This document shows positions 33,102 through 44,526 of a DNA stretch of 64,000 nucleotides, in pieces (the first letter of the stretch is position 1; every line of letters starts with the position of its first letter). Under the pieces are notes generated by a model. It ran no database searches. It worked only from the letters and a program-made list of their open reading frames with translations, and was not told the DNA's origin. Both the position numbers and the translations under genes were made by a program. This DNA comes from Mermis nigrescens (Eukaryota > Nematoda > Enoplea > Mermithida > Mermithidae). The stretch is from NCBI GenBank assembly GCA_036768485.1, contig JAVLUZ010000271.1, forward strand, positions 1,426,001 to 1,490,000, read 5' to 3'.

Positions 33102-34722
33102 GGGCCGAATCACAGAACGTTGGGTAAGGTAAATGTATGGCAAAGGTAAAGGTTGGGTAATGTCTAGGTAGCTACCTAAGGTTTACCAGCCTTGGTAAGT
33201 TACCTATGGTTTGCCAAGCTCTGGTATCACAGACGGTTGGGTGATGGCAAGGTAAGTACCTAAGGGTAAACGTTAGGTAGACGAGAAAATTTATCATTTT
33301 TATTGCAAATCCGTTCAGTTTAGCGTCTGACATTCTCTGAATTATTGTAAAATACAAATTAAATTGATTTGTATTCATTCAAAAAAGGCAAATTCATATG
33401 TCAATATTTTCGAACTCCGGTGATTCAGATGGCCACATTGCCTCGACCAGCCAATATTATCAATTGTAAAATTATGTTGCTTCTTTTCTAGCTTGATTTT
33501 ATGTAACGTGCATATGCCTACATGAACTTCGGGTGATAAAGAATAATGACGACGTGTGCTTCTTTGTTTCAGATAGGGTGAAATCAGAGCACTGTTTTTT
33601 TGTACGAGCCTCTTTGTACATGTACAAAGATCTCCGGAAAAGTCTTTGTACGAGCGAAAATTTTTTTGTACATATAACGTATAGATATGCTATTGAATGT
33701 ACACATTTTTACATACTACTAGATTGTTATCTGTGACCCGCACGCTTCGCAAAAGGTGTAACTTTGTCCTAAATTCAGCTGGTTATATTAGTTCGGCCCG
33801 AAACGCCAAAATTTTCATGAGTCTTAGGTTGAAATTACACATAAAATTCGACTCAGTAAATTAAAATAACTTGTGTTACACAATTATAAATAATAAAGCG
33901 ATTGCAATGTGCTGAGTGAATCTCATAATAGACACCAATTTGCTTATGAATTTAATGCAACGCAAAGATAAAAGAGTCAATTTTATCTTCAAACGGCAGA
34001 AAACAGTGCAAAGTTGTTTAATAGTTCTTTTTTCTGCATAAAATCTTTATAAAACAGTAGAAATAGATGTAAAAGATGCTTAAATCTGTACAAAGATGCT
34101 TAAAGATAGATTTTGGAGTGTTTAATGCCAGCGCTTGGAGCTAAATACAATGTAATTATGATATTCGGCGCGAAGCGCCTAAAATTTTTGAAATTTTGCT
34201 AAAAAATACTCAAAAAAGTGTTAAAATTACTATTACTTTGCCCCAAAAAGTCTTTGTACGTTGTACAAAGATGGCTCTGAAAATCTTTGTACGAGCCTCA
34301 AAATCTTTGTCTCGTACAAAAAAAAACAGTGAATCAGAGTAATTAATCGATGGCCATTCAATCTTGCTAAATCTGTGTAACATATAAAATTGTTGGCCAG
34401 TGTAAATTTCAAAGTGTTCAGTCCATTTAATGAGCCAGTTTGCATGAAAGAATAAATCTTCCTCGTTTTCACTTGCATCATCCAAAAATTCGATCAAATC
34501 CATTGAAAACGTAGACTAATTGAATGTTAACAGACCTTTACCTCTGCTCTTAGCAAGGGTAAGATCATTGGGTAAATTTGTCTTTATTTACCAAAGCTTT
34601 ACCTTACCTTTAACTTACCCAACCTTCTGTGATATGGCAATCTCTAACCTAACCTAGAGTTTACCTAAGGGTAGCTAATTTACCAAAAGGCAAGTCTTAC
34701 TTAACCTTCTGTGATACGGCGC
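33102..34722. mobile_element. Harbinger-like non-autonomous element inserted in PLE copy 1
   Basis: 1621 bp with inverted ends: GGGCCGAATCACAGAACGTT on the left, and the right end read inward is GCGCCGTATCACAGAAGGTT. It is flanked by the 3-bp duplication TTA (33099-33101 and 34723-34725). Removing it and one TTA restores the PLE phrase TTTTCTTATAGTTTAAAATC, seen intact in inverted form at 34840-34860. Subterminal regions carry repeated GGTAAG/CTTACC words. TTA duplication plus GGGCC start is the PIF/Harbinger pattern. A hAT-like element occupies its middle. No transposase is present. Confidence 0.8.
33590..34331. mobile_element. hAT-like element with GTACAAAGA palindromes
   Basis: 742 bp. 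Ends CACTGTTTTTTTGTACGAG and CTCGTACAAAAAAAAACAGTG. Flanked by a perfect duplication aatcagag (33582-33589 and 34332-34339). Subterminal TCTTTGTAC/GTACAAAGA words are repeated on both sides, including a perfect palindrome TCTTTGTACATGTACAAAGA. The hairpin GGCGCgaAGCGCC occurs at about 34159. The same family occurs at 62320-63080. Confidence 0.85.
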
Positions 34723-34725
34723 TTA

Positions 34726-35850
34726 TAGTTTAAAATCTTTTATAATTCTCTTCATAATTTAATGGTATGTTTTAAACTTTAAGTTTCTCTTTGTTTACAA
34801 CTCTCGCTTAGCAAGCTCATTTTTCAAAAGAATTATAAAAGATTTTAAACTATAAGAAAATGAAAAAGGTGGGATTTTAGTAAATTAAAACAAATTTAGA
34901 GGATATGATGAAACATTATTGTTGAGAATAGGACAATCACGTGCTATGTATAACGTTTCCTTGATTAAAAGATCAAAAGAGTTGGATACTCGACTAATAA
35001 CCTTGAAGCAATCTGATGTAATTCAATGATTGCTATTTGAGATATGTTTGTGAATAGCAGATAAGCTATCACCCTGAATTGGCTTTCCTGTAGCAAATGA
35101 GATGCCAGTATGCTCTGCAATTCTACTCCCAAAATGTCGACGAGTTTCGCCAATGTAACTAGCCATACAGCTAGAATACGTATACTTATATACTAAATTT
35201 GAGAGTAGCTTAGCAGGTACAGCATCCTTGTTCTTGAAAAACCGGCTTATACACATGACTGGTTTGTAAACAAACCTTACTCTAATCTGAGGGTAAAATG
35301 CAGATATAAGCTTCAGAATTCTGCTGCGTACATTGTAGCCATGCACACCAGTGTAAGGCAAAACAAGAGAATAGCATAATCTATCACAACCGACTTTTAT
35401 TTCATCACTCTTATTATACACCTCTGTCATAAAGTCTGATATGACCTTATCAATCAAGCCAAGGGGATACTCATTTTGCAATAGTCTGCTTCAGCTTGTC
35501 AATATCAGAGACAAAAGTCTGATATGAGTTACAAATCATGTAAATGCGACTCACAAGTGTCCTTATTAAACCAACTTTATAGGCAAAAGGAATGAAGCTA
35601 GACAATTTGGCATAAAGGCCAGAAAATGTAGGTTTCTGATATGATGATGTCACAATATCATCGGACTTCCTTTCAACAAGAACATCGAAGAAATTTAATT
35701 TCTTGTCACATTCAGTTTCAAATGTGAACTTCATATTAGGATGTTGCTGATTCATGTAATCACAGAACTTAGTAGGCTGATTTCTATCAGAAAACACTAC
35801 AAATGTGTCATCAACATAAAACTTGGGTCTGATCTTTATATTGAAAAAAA
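34726..35850 (-). mobile_element. Penelope-like element, copy 2, inverted, with shared terminal repeat
   Basis: Tail-to-tail with copy 1. The terminal repeat at about 34726-34850 is itself flanked by complementary AATTATAAAAGATTTTAAAC segments. The coding strand reads, from 35850, a start at FYVDDTFVVF (the YVDD is the RT catalytic motif). Then come KLNFFDVLVER and YQKPTFSGLY (35797-35471), QNEYPLGL to YIGETRRHFG (35481-35023), and the endonuclease end to about 34877. It has one frameshift around 35475 and a stop at 35023. It is truncated at the 5' side just before the YVDD. Confidence 0.85.
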
Positions 35851-36265
35851 TCTATGTCAGGATGAATTAATGTGTTTTTGACCGATATTTTAAGCTAAAG
35901 TCAAAGTCAACTTGCCATACTTCTATAGGTCACACACAAGTACTTTCGTTTGTATTCGTAAATCGCGCCTTGATTAATACTATGTTTGACATGATAGTGA
36001 AACTTTGCAAACTTACTATAGTACTATGTTAGAACTCAGTTTTATAACTTATTGTTCTTTTCAATTTGATGAGTATTCATTTGTGTACGATTGAAAAAAT
36101 GTAGAAAAATAAAAAAATTAGAAAAAATTTTCAGATGCATCTCACTATATTCCGAGATATTCTAGAAGTAATTTATACCATCACGCGGAGAATTGAATGG
36201 GCTTCTAGAATCTGTATTATACTTTAATCATACATGAAATGCGAATAATTAATAATATTACAAAG
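35851..36265. other. No feature recognised
   Basis: AT-rich sequence between the truncated PLE and the GGCGCC array. Confidence 0.4.
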
Positions 36266-36392
36266 AGTGTGGCGCCAAAAAGTCCCATTTCGGCGCCAAA
36301 ACGGGTTGGCGCCAAAACGGGTTGGCGCCAAAACGGGTTGGCGCCAAAACGGGTCGGCGCCAAACCGGCTGCGCCAAACTGGCGGCGTTAAA
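36266..36392 (-). repeat. GGCGCC minisatellite, right array
   Basis: Units of 16-17 bp, GGCGCCAAAACGGGTT repeated about seven times with few changes, complementary to 31785-31880. The innermost units are the most uniform. Confidence 0.9.
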
Positions 36393-37420
36393 ATGTCGTA
36401 GACCCAGGTACACAGATACCATGCATCAATTCGTGGGCACGCCATTAATTTGAAAATTTTTCGACTCCGTAAATTCACTTACACTTAGCGTGCATGTCTT
36501 CATATAGGTCACTCTTATGTACCTATAGTCTGTTTCATAGGCGTAGCCAGAGGGCATTGGAAGCACATGCCCCCCCCCGAAATTTTTCAGAAATATTGTT
36601 GATTTTTCTGTTACAATAATGTGTGTCCAGAAAACTGAGTTCAAAAAGGCAAAAACGTCAAAATTTTCCGGCGCTTCGCGCCTAGTCATTATTATTTATT
36701 ATTATATAGATCCAATGACTTTAAAAGCTTGAATCAGCTCAAATAATCCAGCACATCACATCACTTTGGTAATTTATTGCACTATTTGTTCGTTGAATGA
36801 AACTGCGCATGCTTGTTGAGCATAATAGTATAAGTGCGAAAATGATTGTGTACCAGTTTGTCTATTCTCTGCTTTGTTTGCCTTTTGTGTACCAATTTGT
36901 CTGTTCTTTGCATTGTTATTCTCCCTTTATAAGGACACATAATCCTATTTTAAATGAAAGGAATGGCAAAATTTTCTTATGTTTTTGCATTTCCAGTTTT
37001 CCGAATTGCATCTTGTTAATAAGAAGGGCACAAATCGACCTGAAATCGATAAGAACAAAATTTTCATTGATTTATTTTTCTATATCATATTGACAACGAC
37101 CCGTTGCTGCGCTATGTAATTAGCAGAGGTCGAAAAACGCATTTCAGTTCATCAATTTTAAGTGTTTGGGCTTGATTCAGAACCACGATATGGCCGATTT
37201 TGCGAAAATTTTAACGTCATTAAAATATTTTTTTAATTTTTCGGGACTTTGCCCCGGAATCCGCTGGGAAAGCTTGAGCGCGCCACCTCAGACCCCCCGC
37301 AGCCGTAAAATCTCGCTGTACATGTGCAACGAGATTTAAGGGAGAACAAGCCAGGTTAGGAATTTTTAAAAATTTCCGGCGTTTCGCGCCGGCATTAATT
37401 TGTCTGTTTTGTATGATTTA
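36393..37420. other. No gene; remnants of elements
   Basis: Contains a hAT-like phrase TAGGCGTAGCCAGAGGGC (about 36538) and two hairpin modules (GGCGCTTCGCGCC at about 36670, GGCGTTTCGCGCCGG at about 37378). The remainder shows nothing I can name. Confidence 0.4.
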
Positions 37421-40400
37421 TGACATTTTCACAGTATATCTTTTTCAGGTGTTTTTGAGTGTACTAATATAAACAAGAATATTTATATTAACAAATCCTA
37501 AATGCATACTGAGTGGTGTTTAATTTTTAATAGTCAGGATTGAGTTGTAATATCTTTTGTCTCGGAAAATGACTATCTCGCAATCTGGGGGTATGCACCC
37601 TCCCCCGAGAAACAAAACTACCCCCCAGAAACCAAAAACCCCACTAGGATTCAATTTTTTAAATTTCTTTCGTTTTTTTTGTAATTTTTTGATACCAATG
37701 GATAGTGCTTGCTTAGAAAAGTTGACAAATGATGTTTTTTTTCGCCATACCGATACCGCCATTTTAGGGCCATTTTTTGACATTAGAAAAATCCTGCATA
37801 TCCCAGAATTTTGGTGCTGCCCTCGTATACTCCTGAACCCCAAATCCCATTCCAAAACCACTTATTTGACTGTCAGTAAGTGTTGCAATCCAAAAATGTT
37901 ATTATACTTCCGTGTGTTTATTCATTCCGATGCAAATTTAGATACTTCCAAAAATACTGTAATTTAAGTATGTAATATATATATTAAATAACAATTTATC
38001 CTTTTTTTCTATGACATTTTCACAGTATATCTTTTTCAGGTGTTTTTGAGTGTACTAATTTAAACAAGAATATTTATTGTAACAAATCCTAAATGTATAC
38101 TGATTAATGTTTAATTTTTAACAGTCAGGATTGAGTTGTAATATCATTTTGTCTCAGAAAATGACTCTCTTGCCAATTAGGGGTTGGCACCCTCCCCAAG
38201 AAACAAAACTACCCTCCCCCAGAAACCAAAACACCCCAGAGTTCAATTTTTTAAATTTCTTTTCGTTTTTCTTTGCAATTTTATGATACCAATGGATAGT
38301 GCTTGCTTAGAAAAGTTGAAAAATATTGTTTTTTCGCCATACCGCCATTTTTAAGACCATTTTTTGACATTAGAAAAATCTTGCATATCTCAGAATTTAG
38401 GTGCTGCCCACGTATGCTCCTGAACCTCAAATCCTACTCCAAAATCACTTATTTGATTCTCTGTTAAAGTTGCAATCCAAAAAATGTTATTATACTTCCG
38501 TTTGTTTATTAATTCCGATGCAAATTTAGATACTTCCTCAAATACTGTAATTTAAGTATGTATTGTATATTAATTAACAATTTATTTTTTCTATGACATT
38601 TTCACAGTATATCTTTTTCAGGTGTTTTTGAGTGTACTAATTCAAACAATAATATTTATAGTAACAAATCCTAAATGCATACTGAGTGGTGTTTAATTTT
38701 TAACAGTCAGGATCATACGTGGGCAGCAAGAAAATTCTGGGGGGGGGTGCAAGATTTTTTTGAAGGTCAAAAAATGGCCTCAAAATTGGTGGTATGGCGA
38801 TAAAACACCATTCTTCGACGTTTCTCATCAAGCACTATCCATTGGCATCAAAAAATTGCGGAAAAAAACGAAAAAAATTTTCAAAAATTGAATCTGGGGG
38901 GGTTATTTTGATTTCTGGGGGTATTTTGGTTTCTGGGGGTGCATACCCCCCAAACCCCTACGCCCAGGTGTGGTCACGATTGAGATGTAATATCATTTTG
39001 TCTCAGAAAATGACTATCTCGCAAATTGGTGGTATGCACCCTTCTCCCGAGAAACAAATCTATCCCGCACCCTAGAATCCAAAAACCCCCAGAATTCAAG
39101 TTTTTTTAAATTTTTTGATCCAATGGATAGTGCTTTGCTTAGAAAAGTTGAAAAATGTTGTGTTTTCGCCATGCCGTCATTTTAAGGCCATTTTTTGACA
39201 TTAGAAAAATCTTGCATATTCCAGAATATTGGTGCTGCCCTTGTATGCTCCTGAACCCCAAATCCCATTCCAAAATCACTTATTTGATTGTCAGTAAGTG
39301 TTGCAATCCAAAAAGGTTATTATACTTCCGTTTGTTTATTAATTCCGATGCAAATTTAGATACTTCCTCAAATACTGTAATTTAAGTATGTATTGTATAT
39401 TAATTAACAATTTATGCTTTTTTCTATGACATTTTCACAATATATCTTTTTCAGGTGTTTTGGAGTGTACTAATTTAAACAATAATATTTATAGTAACAA
39501 ATCCTAAATGCATACTGAGTGGTGTTTGATTTTTAAGAGTCAGCATTGAGTTGTAATATCATTTTGTCTCAGAAAATGGCTATCTCGCAATTTGGGGGTA
39601 TGCACCCCCCAGAAACAAAACTACCCAGAATACAATTTCTTAAATTTCTTTTCGTTTTTCTTTGCAATTTTATGATACCAATGAATAGTGCTTGCTTAGA
39701 AAATTTGAAAAATGATGTTTTTTTCGTCATACCGCCATTTTAGGGCCATTTTTTGACTTTAGAAAAATCTTGCATATCCCAGAATTTTGGTGCTGCCCTC
39801 GTATGCTCCTGAACCCCAAATCCCATTCCAAAATCACTTATTTGACTCTCAGTTGTTGCAACAAGAATGTTATTATACTTCCGTTTGTTTATTAATTCCG
39901 ATGCAAATTTAGATGCTTCCACAAATACTGTAATTTAAGTATGTATTGTACATTAATTAACAATTTATGCTTTTTTTCTATGACATTTTCACAGTATATC
40001 TTTTTCAGGTGTTTTTGAGTGTACTAATTTAAAAAAATAATATTGAGAGTAACAAATCCTAAATGCATACTGAGTGGTGTTTAATGTTTAACAGTCAGGA
40101 TTGAGTTGTCATATCATTTTGTCTCAGAAAATGACTATCTCGCAATTTTGGGGTATGCCCCCCGAGAAACAAAACTACCCCTCCCCCAGAAACCAAAACT
40201 CCCCAGAATTCAATTTCTTAAATTTCTTTTCGTTTTTCTTTGCAATTTTATGATACCAATGGATAGTGCTTACTTAGAAAAGTTGAAAAATATTGTTTTT
40301 TGACCATACCGCCATTTTTAAGGCCATTTTTTGACATTAGAAAAATCTTGCATATCCCAGAATTTTGGTGCTGCCCTCGTATGCTCCTGAACCCCGAATC

Positions 40401-41045
40401 CCATTCACTTATTTGACTCTCAGTTGTTGCAACAAGAATGTTATTATACTTCCGTTTGTTTATTAATTCCGATGCAAATTTAGATACTTCCACAAATACT
40501 GTAATTTAAGTATGTATTGTACATTAATTAACAATTTATGCTTTTTTCTATGACATTTTCACAGTATATCTTTTTCAGGTGTGTTTGAGTGTACTAATTT
40601 AAACAATATTATTTATAGTAACAAATCCTAAATGCATACTGAGTTGTGTTTAATTTTTAACAGTCAGCATTGAGTTGTAATATAATTTTGTGTCAGAAAA
40701 TGACTATCTCGCAAATTGGGGGTATGCACCCTCCCCCGAGAAACAAAACTACCCCTCCCCAGAAACCAAAACCCCCAGAATTCAATTTTTTATATTTCTT
40801 CTCGTTTTTTTTGCAATTTTTTTATACCAATGAATAGTGCTTGCTTAGAAAAAATGAAAAATGTTGTTTTTCGCCATACCGCCATTTTAAGGCCATTTTT
40901 TGACATTAGAAAAATCTTGCATATCTCAGAATTGAGGTGCTGCCCACGTATGCTCCTGAACCCCAAATCCTACTCCAAAATCACTTATTTGACTGTCAGT
41001 AAGTGTTGCATTCCAAAAATGTTATTATTGATGCAGATTTCTAAT
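37421..41045 (+). repeat. Tandem satellite, six units of about 555-590 bp
   Basis: The phrase TGACATTTTCACA recurs at 37421, 38012, 38594, 39427, 39981 and 40551. One spacing is longer only because of a 267-bp MITE insertion (38714). Each unit holds about 300 bp of non-MITE sequence plus a complete family A MITE core in the - orientation (CTGCCC-CGTATG). The last unit is truncated near 41045. Units differ by small indels and point changes, so the array is not brand new. Confidence 0.9.
38714..38972 (+). mobile_element. Family A MITE inserted in a satellite unit
   Basis: 259 bp, CATACGTGGGCAGC to CGCCCAGGTGTG, flanked by gtcaggat (38706-38713) and gtcacgat (38973-38980). It is opposite in orientation to the family A cores built into the satellite, and it is a later insertion, because neighbouring units have an uninterrupted CAGTCAGGATTGAG here. 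Confidence 0.85.
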
Positions 41046-41699
41046 TAATAATCAAAATTGACATATTTTAAATTGCAATTCATAGCATTTCCAGCTTGCG
41101 TGGTAGCAGATAGCTACGTCTATCAGAACAAACAGCGCCGCTTTTGCTAATTAACCGCTTCACAAAGTGCGTGATAATATATGGTAGGGCGGAAAAACAC
41201 TGTCTATGCGTTTCTCAGTGAGAGTTATCAATTGGCATCAAAAAATCGCAGAAAAACTGAAAATCAATTTCTAGGGGGTCTAGCGGATTTTTTTCGGAGG
41301 GGAATGTGAATTCTGGGGTAGTCTAGACCCCAGATGCCCATGTTTGGTTATAGCTTGTAATCCCAACAAATATTAACGTTTCACGCGCATATCTACAAGC
41401 AAGAATATATACCTACATAGGTATAAGGGGTAGGGTCGTGCGATGAGACGGTAGACCACGGTTTTCTCGGCCCCGGCACAGCTCTAGTTTTTATCTCAAA
41501 AATTTCCCGAAAATGCCTATGTGCGTTATCCTTGAAGCGCTTGACAGTTGAAAATTTTTCTATGGTCTTATGTTTGGGTAACCCATACATGGACGTGGGG
41601 ATCTGACGATGCTTGTAAGCCGGAGGGAATCAGTACAGGCCTCAGAAGTAGATTCTTCCTACTCTTTCCGGTTTCGTTCCATCAGACCCCCAGAATTCA
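41046..41699. other. No gene; family A-like remnant
   Basis: A diverged family A copy spans about 41184-41347 (GGGCGGAAAAACAC, TTGGCATCAAAAAATCG, GAATTCTGGGG). Nothing else is recognised. Confidence 0.4.
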
Positions 41700-42884
41700 G
41701 TTGCTACTAGTGATGTAAAACATCTAGATTTTTACCCAGATCCAGATCCAGATAAAGATCGGGTTCAGATTTTCTGGCAGATCCAGATCCAGATCAGATA
41801 ACCAGATCAGAAAATAACCAGATCCAGATCCAGATCCTTTTGCCAGATCAGAATTTAAAAAGATCCAGATACAGATCCAGATCCAGATAAAAATATTTTT
41901 TGTGCAGCGATTCATATTGCTAAAAAGGAGGGCATAAAGCGCCCAAGCCCACAAGGATTGGGGGGTCTTTGAAGGCAGGACTAATATAACAGCCCCCCAG
42001 AGGGGTCTGGGGCAGAGTCGAGAAAAATTTTCATTTTAGAGCTTTTACATAAAAATGATATCAGTAAAAATTGTCTAAAAAGGAAAACTCACAAGTTTAG
42101 ACTTTTACCAATGGGCTTGAAATCGAGGCATGAAAAATGTACAAAGTATTACAACAGCTTTACTTAACAACTTTGTAAACAAAACGGCATTAAATATTCA
42201 CAGGAACGTGAGATGTCTGGAATTTGGCAACATTGTGGTTAAACAGGAGAAACAAATGCTTCTTTTAATCGCTTGTAGGAAAGGAAATGTGTATTATTTC
42301 AGAGGGATATCATCACTGTCAAAAAACAAATGATACATTACCTAACAACACAAAATGCAATACTATGAAGAAACCTGCTTAATTTCAATTCAACAAAGAA
42401 AAACGCTGTTAAAATTCATGAAAAATGACAGGTGCACCAATTAAAAACTATACATGTACAGCGTAGAAATTCTGCGGGGGGGGGGGGTCAAAATCAAATT
42501 TTTTCTCAAACATCAAAAAAGCGATAAAAATGGCTCATGGGCACTAAAAACATTAAGTTTAGACGTTTCTCGATGTCGCGCATCCATTGAAACACTTTTT
42601 CAACAAAAATTTTTTTGAAAAGATTCAGAATTTTCCCACTTTTAGGCAAAAAAGTCTCTCAAAGGTCAATTCTGATGATAATTTATGTGAAAAAACAACC
42701 TTCAATTCATTTTTATCATTTACGTTACTTTTCTGTAGAGCTTCAAAAATTTTTCTGAAACAAAAAAATTTATGGGGAGTCAGCGGCACTTTTTGGCCAT
42801 TCTCGGGGGTCAGCACAGATCTGGGGGTCAAAACCCCCAGCAGAAACCTCCCTCAGCCCCGCGTGCATGGGTAATGTCTCAACA

Positions 42885-43090
42885 ACCCCACCAGTCCCAA
42901 CAGCCCCACCGTTCCAACAGCCCCACCGTTCCAACAGCCCCACCAATAATCCCAACAGCCCCACCAATCCCATCAGACCCACCAATCCCAACAGACCCAC
43001 CAATCCCAACAGAACCACCAATCCCAACAGCCCCATTATTCCAATAGCCCCACCGTCAGCCTCACCAGTAATCCAGCAGCCTCACCATTA
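42885..43090 (+). repeat. CCCAACAGCCCCACC minisatellite
   Basis: Degenerate 12-18 bp units of CCAACAG and CCCCACC. Proline-rich open frames across it are translations of the repeat. The mirror array on the other strand lies 600 bp away. Confidence 0.9.
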
Positions 43091-43699
43091 CTGCAAATGC
43101 TATTATACGATACAATAAAATCGGGCAATATTAATTTTTTATGAAAGATATTTTTTGACTATTTTCCGAATTCGTATATTTTATCAAGACCATAAACGAG
43201 TGTGCAGGTTTACATTTTCAGAATAAGTCCACCTATGAAACTTTTAGACCTGTCAGAATTGAAGCTTCAGCATTTGTGCACAATCCAGGATTTTGCCTCA
43301 CTCGAGGCATCTCGCAAGATAGGATCCCTGCTCATTATGGTCTACTCTATAATGCCAGAAAAAAATGAAAAATGTTCTAGTGAAAAAAAGGAAAGACAAG
43401 TGTTAAAATTAAATTAAAAATCAAAACTTTCACGCTAATCTGCTTTAAAATAGCCAGAAAATGTGGATTAGCGCAGTTTTTATGCTATTTTAACATTCAT
43501 ACCAGTTTTGAGGTCAATTTTTGGCTCAAAACTTATTCTCCAGACCGGTCGTTCTGTGCATCTATGATTATAACAGCGAACATATTCTGTGGGTCTGGTG
43601 GATTGAAGTGACCGATAAATGTGCTAAAAATAGAATTCTGGGGTCTAACATAATTTGGGGGATTTCCAGAATTTCGGGTTGGGGTTTAAACTCGTGTGA

Positions 43700-44085
43700 T
43701 TAGGACAGTTCGACTGTTGGAAAGGTAGGACTGCTGGAACGGCGCAACTGCTGGGAATTGGTGGGGCTCTTGGGACTGGTGGGGCTGTTGGGATTATTGG
43801 TGGGGTTGTTAAGACGGTTGGGCTGTTGGAACGGAGGGACTGTTGGGATTGGTAGGGCTGTTGGGATTGGTAGGGCTGTTGGGATTGGTGAGGTTGTTGG
43901 GATTTGTGTGGCTATTGGGATTATTGGTGGGGCTGTCGGGACGGTGGGGCTGTTGGGACTGGTGGGGCTGTTGGGACGGGTGGGACTGTTGGGATTTTGG
44001 TGGGGCTGTTGGTAAAAATGGGGCTGTTGGGATGATGGGGCTGTTGGGACGGTGGGGCTGTTGGGACTAGTGGGGCTGTTGTCAC
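43700..44085 (-). repeat. GGGGCTGTTGGGA minisatellite, complementary to 42885-43090
   Basis: Degenerate 12-18 bp units of GGGGCTGTTGGGA, in longer array than its partner. The outer flanks also match in inverted form (GTGCATGGG on the left, CCGTGCATG on the right), so the pair looks like the arms of one inverted repeat. Confidence 0.9.
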
Positions 44086-44396
44086 ACAATCCGTGCATGT
44101 AGGGCTACAAACTAATTAGATAACCTACCTAGAGTAAATCGTAAAACAGAAAGAATACCATCGTGCAAAAATAACTTTCTGATCTGTTTAACCAGATATG
44201 AGTTGATTAAACAGATCCAGATCCAGATAAAGATCGGGTTCTGATTTTCTGGCAGATCCAGATCCAGATCAGATAACCAGATCAGAAAATAACCAGATCC
44301 AGATCCAGATGATCTGGATCTGGATCTGAATCTGGATAAAAAGATCAGATCCAGATGATCTTTTACATCACTAGTTGCTACCCAATAGGTATAAAC

Positions 44397-44526
44397 CATA
44401 CATGGGCAGCGACCAAAATCTGGGGGGGGTCTGACAGGGCAAAGTTGCCAAAAATAGCACCAAAAATTCAATTCTAATAGGTCTATCGATTTGGGGGGTC
44501 CAGCCGGATCCCCACGCCCATGTGTG
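44397..44526 (+). mobile_element. Family A MITE, short form
   Basis: 130 bp, CATACATGGGCAGCGACC to CACGCCCATGTGTG, flanked by gtataaac (44389-44396) and gtaaaaac (44527-44534), 7 of 8 matching. It lacks the middle of the longer form. Confidence 0.8.

Larger units (their letters stand above)
41708..44373. mobile_element. 2.7-kb hAT-like element with (CAGATC)n subterminal arrays
   Basis: Ends TAGTGATGTAAAAC and TTTTACATCACTA, flanked by a perfect 8-bp duplication gttgctac (41700-41707 and 44374-44381; T at position 2, A at position 7). Arrays of CAGATC lie just inside both ends (about 41732-41890 and 44211-44355) and share long stretches in direct orientation (AAAGATCGGGTT-TGATTTTC). The interior holds inverted CCCAACAGC minisatellites. 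No transposase frame was recognised. Confidence 0.8.

Noticed and set aside
41724..41954. Regular CAGATC repeats considered as a CRISPR array
   Set aside because: The unit is 6 bp with no spacers, in a eukaryotic mobile element.
42770..43118. Proline- or leucine/glycine-rich open frames (also 43700-44098)
   Set aside because: They are open in several frames on both strands because the minisatellite unit length is near a multiple of three.
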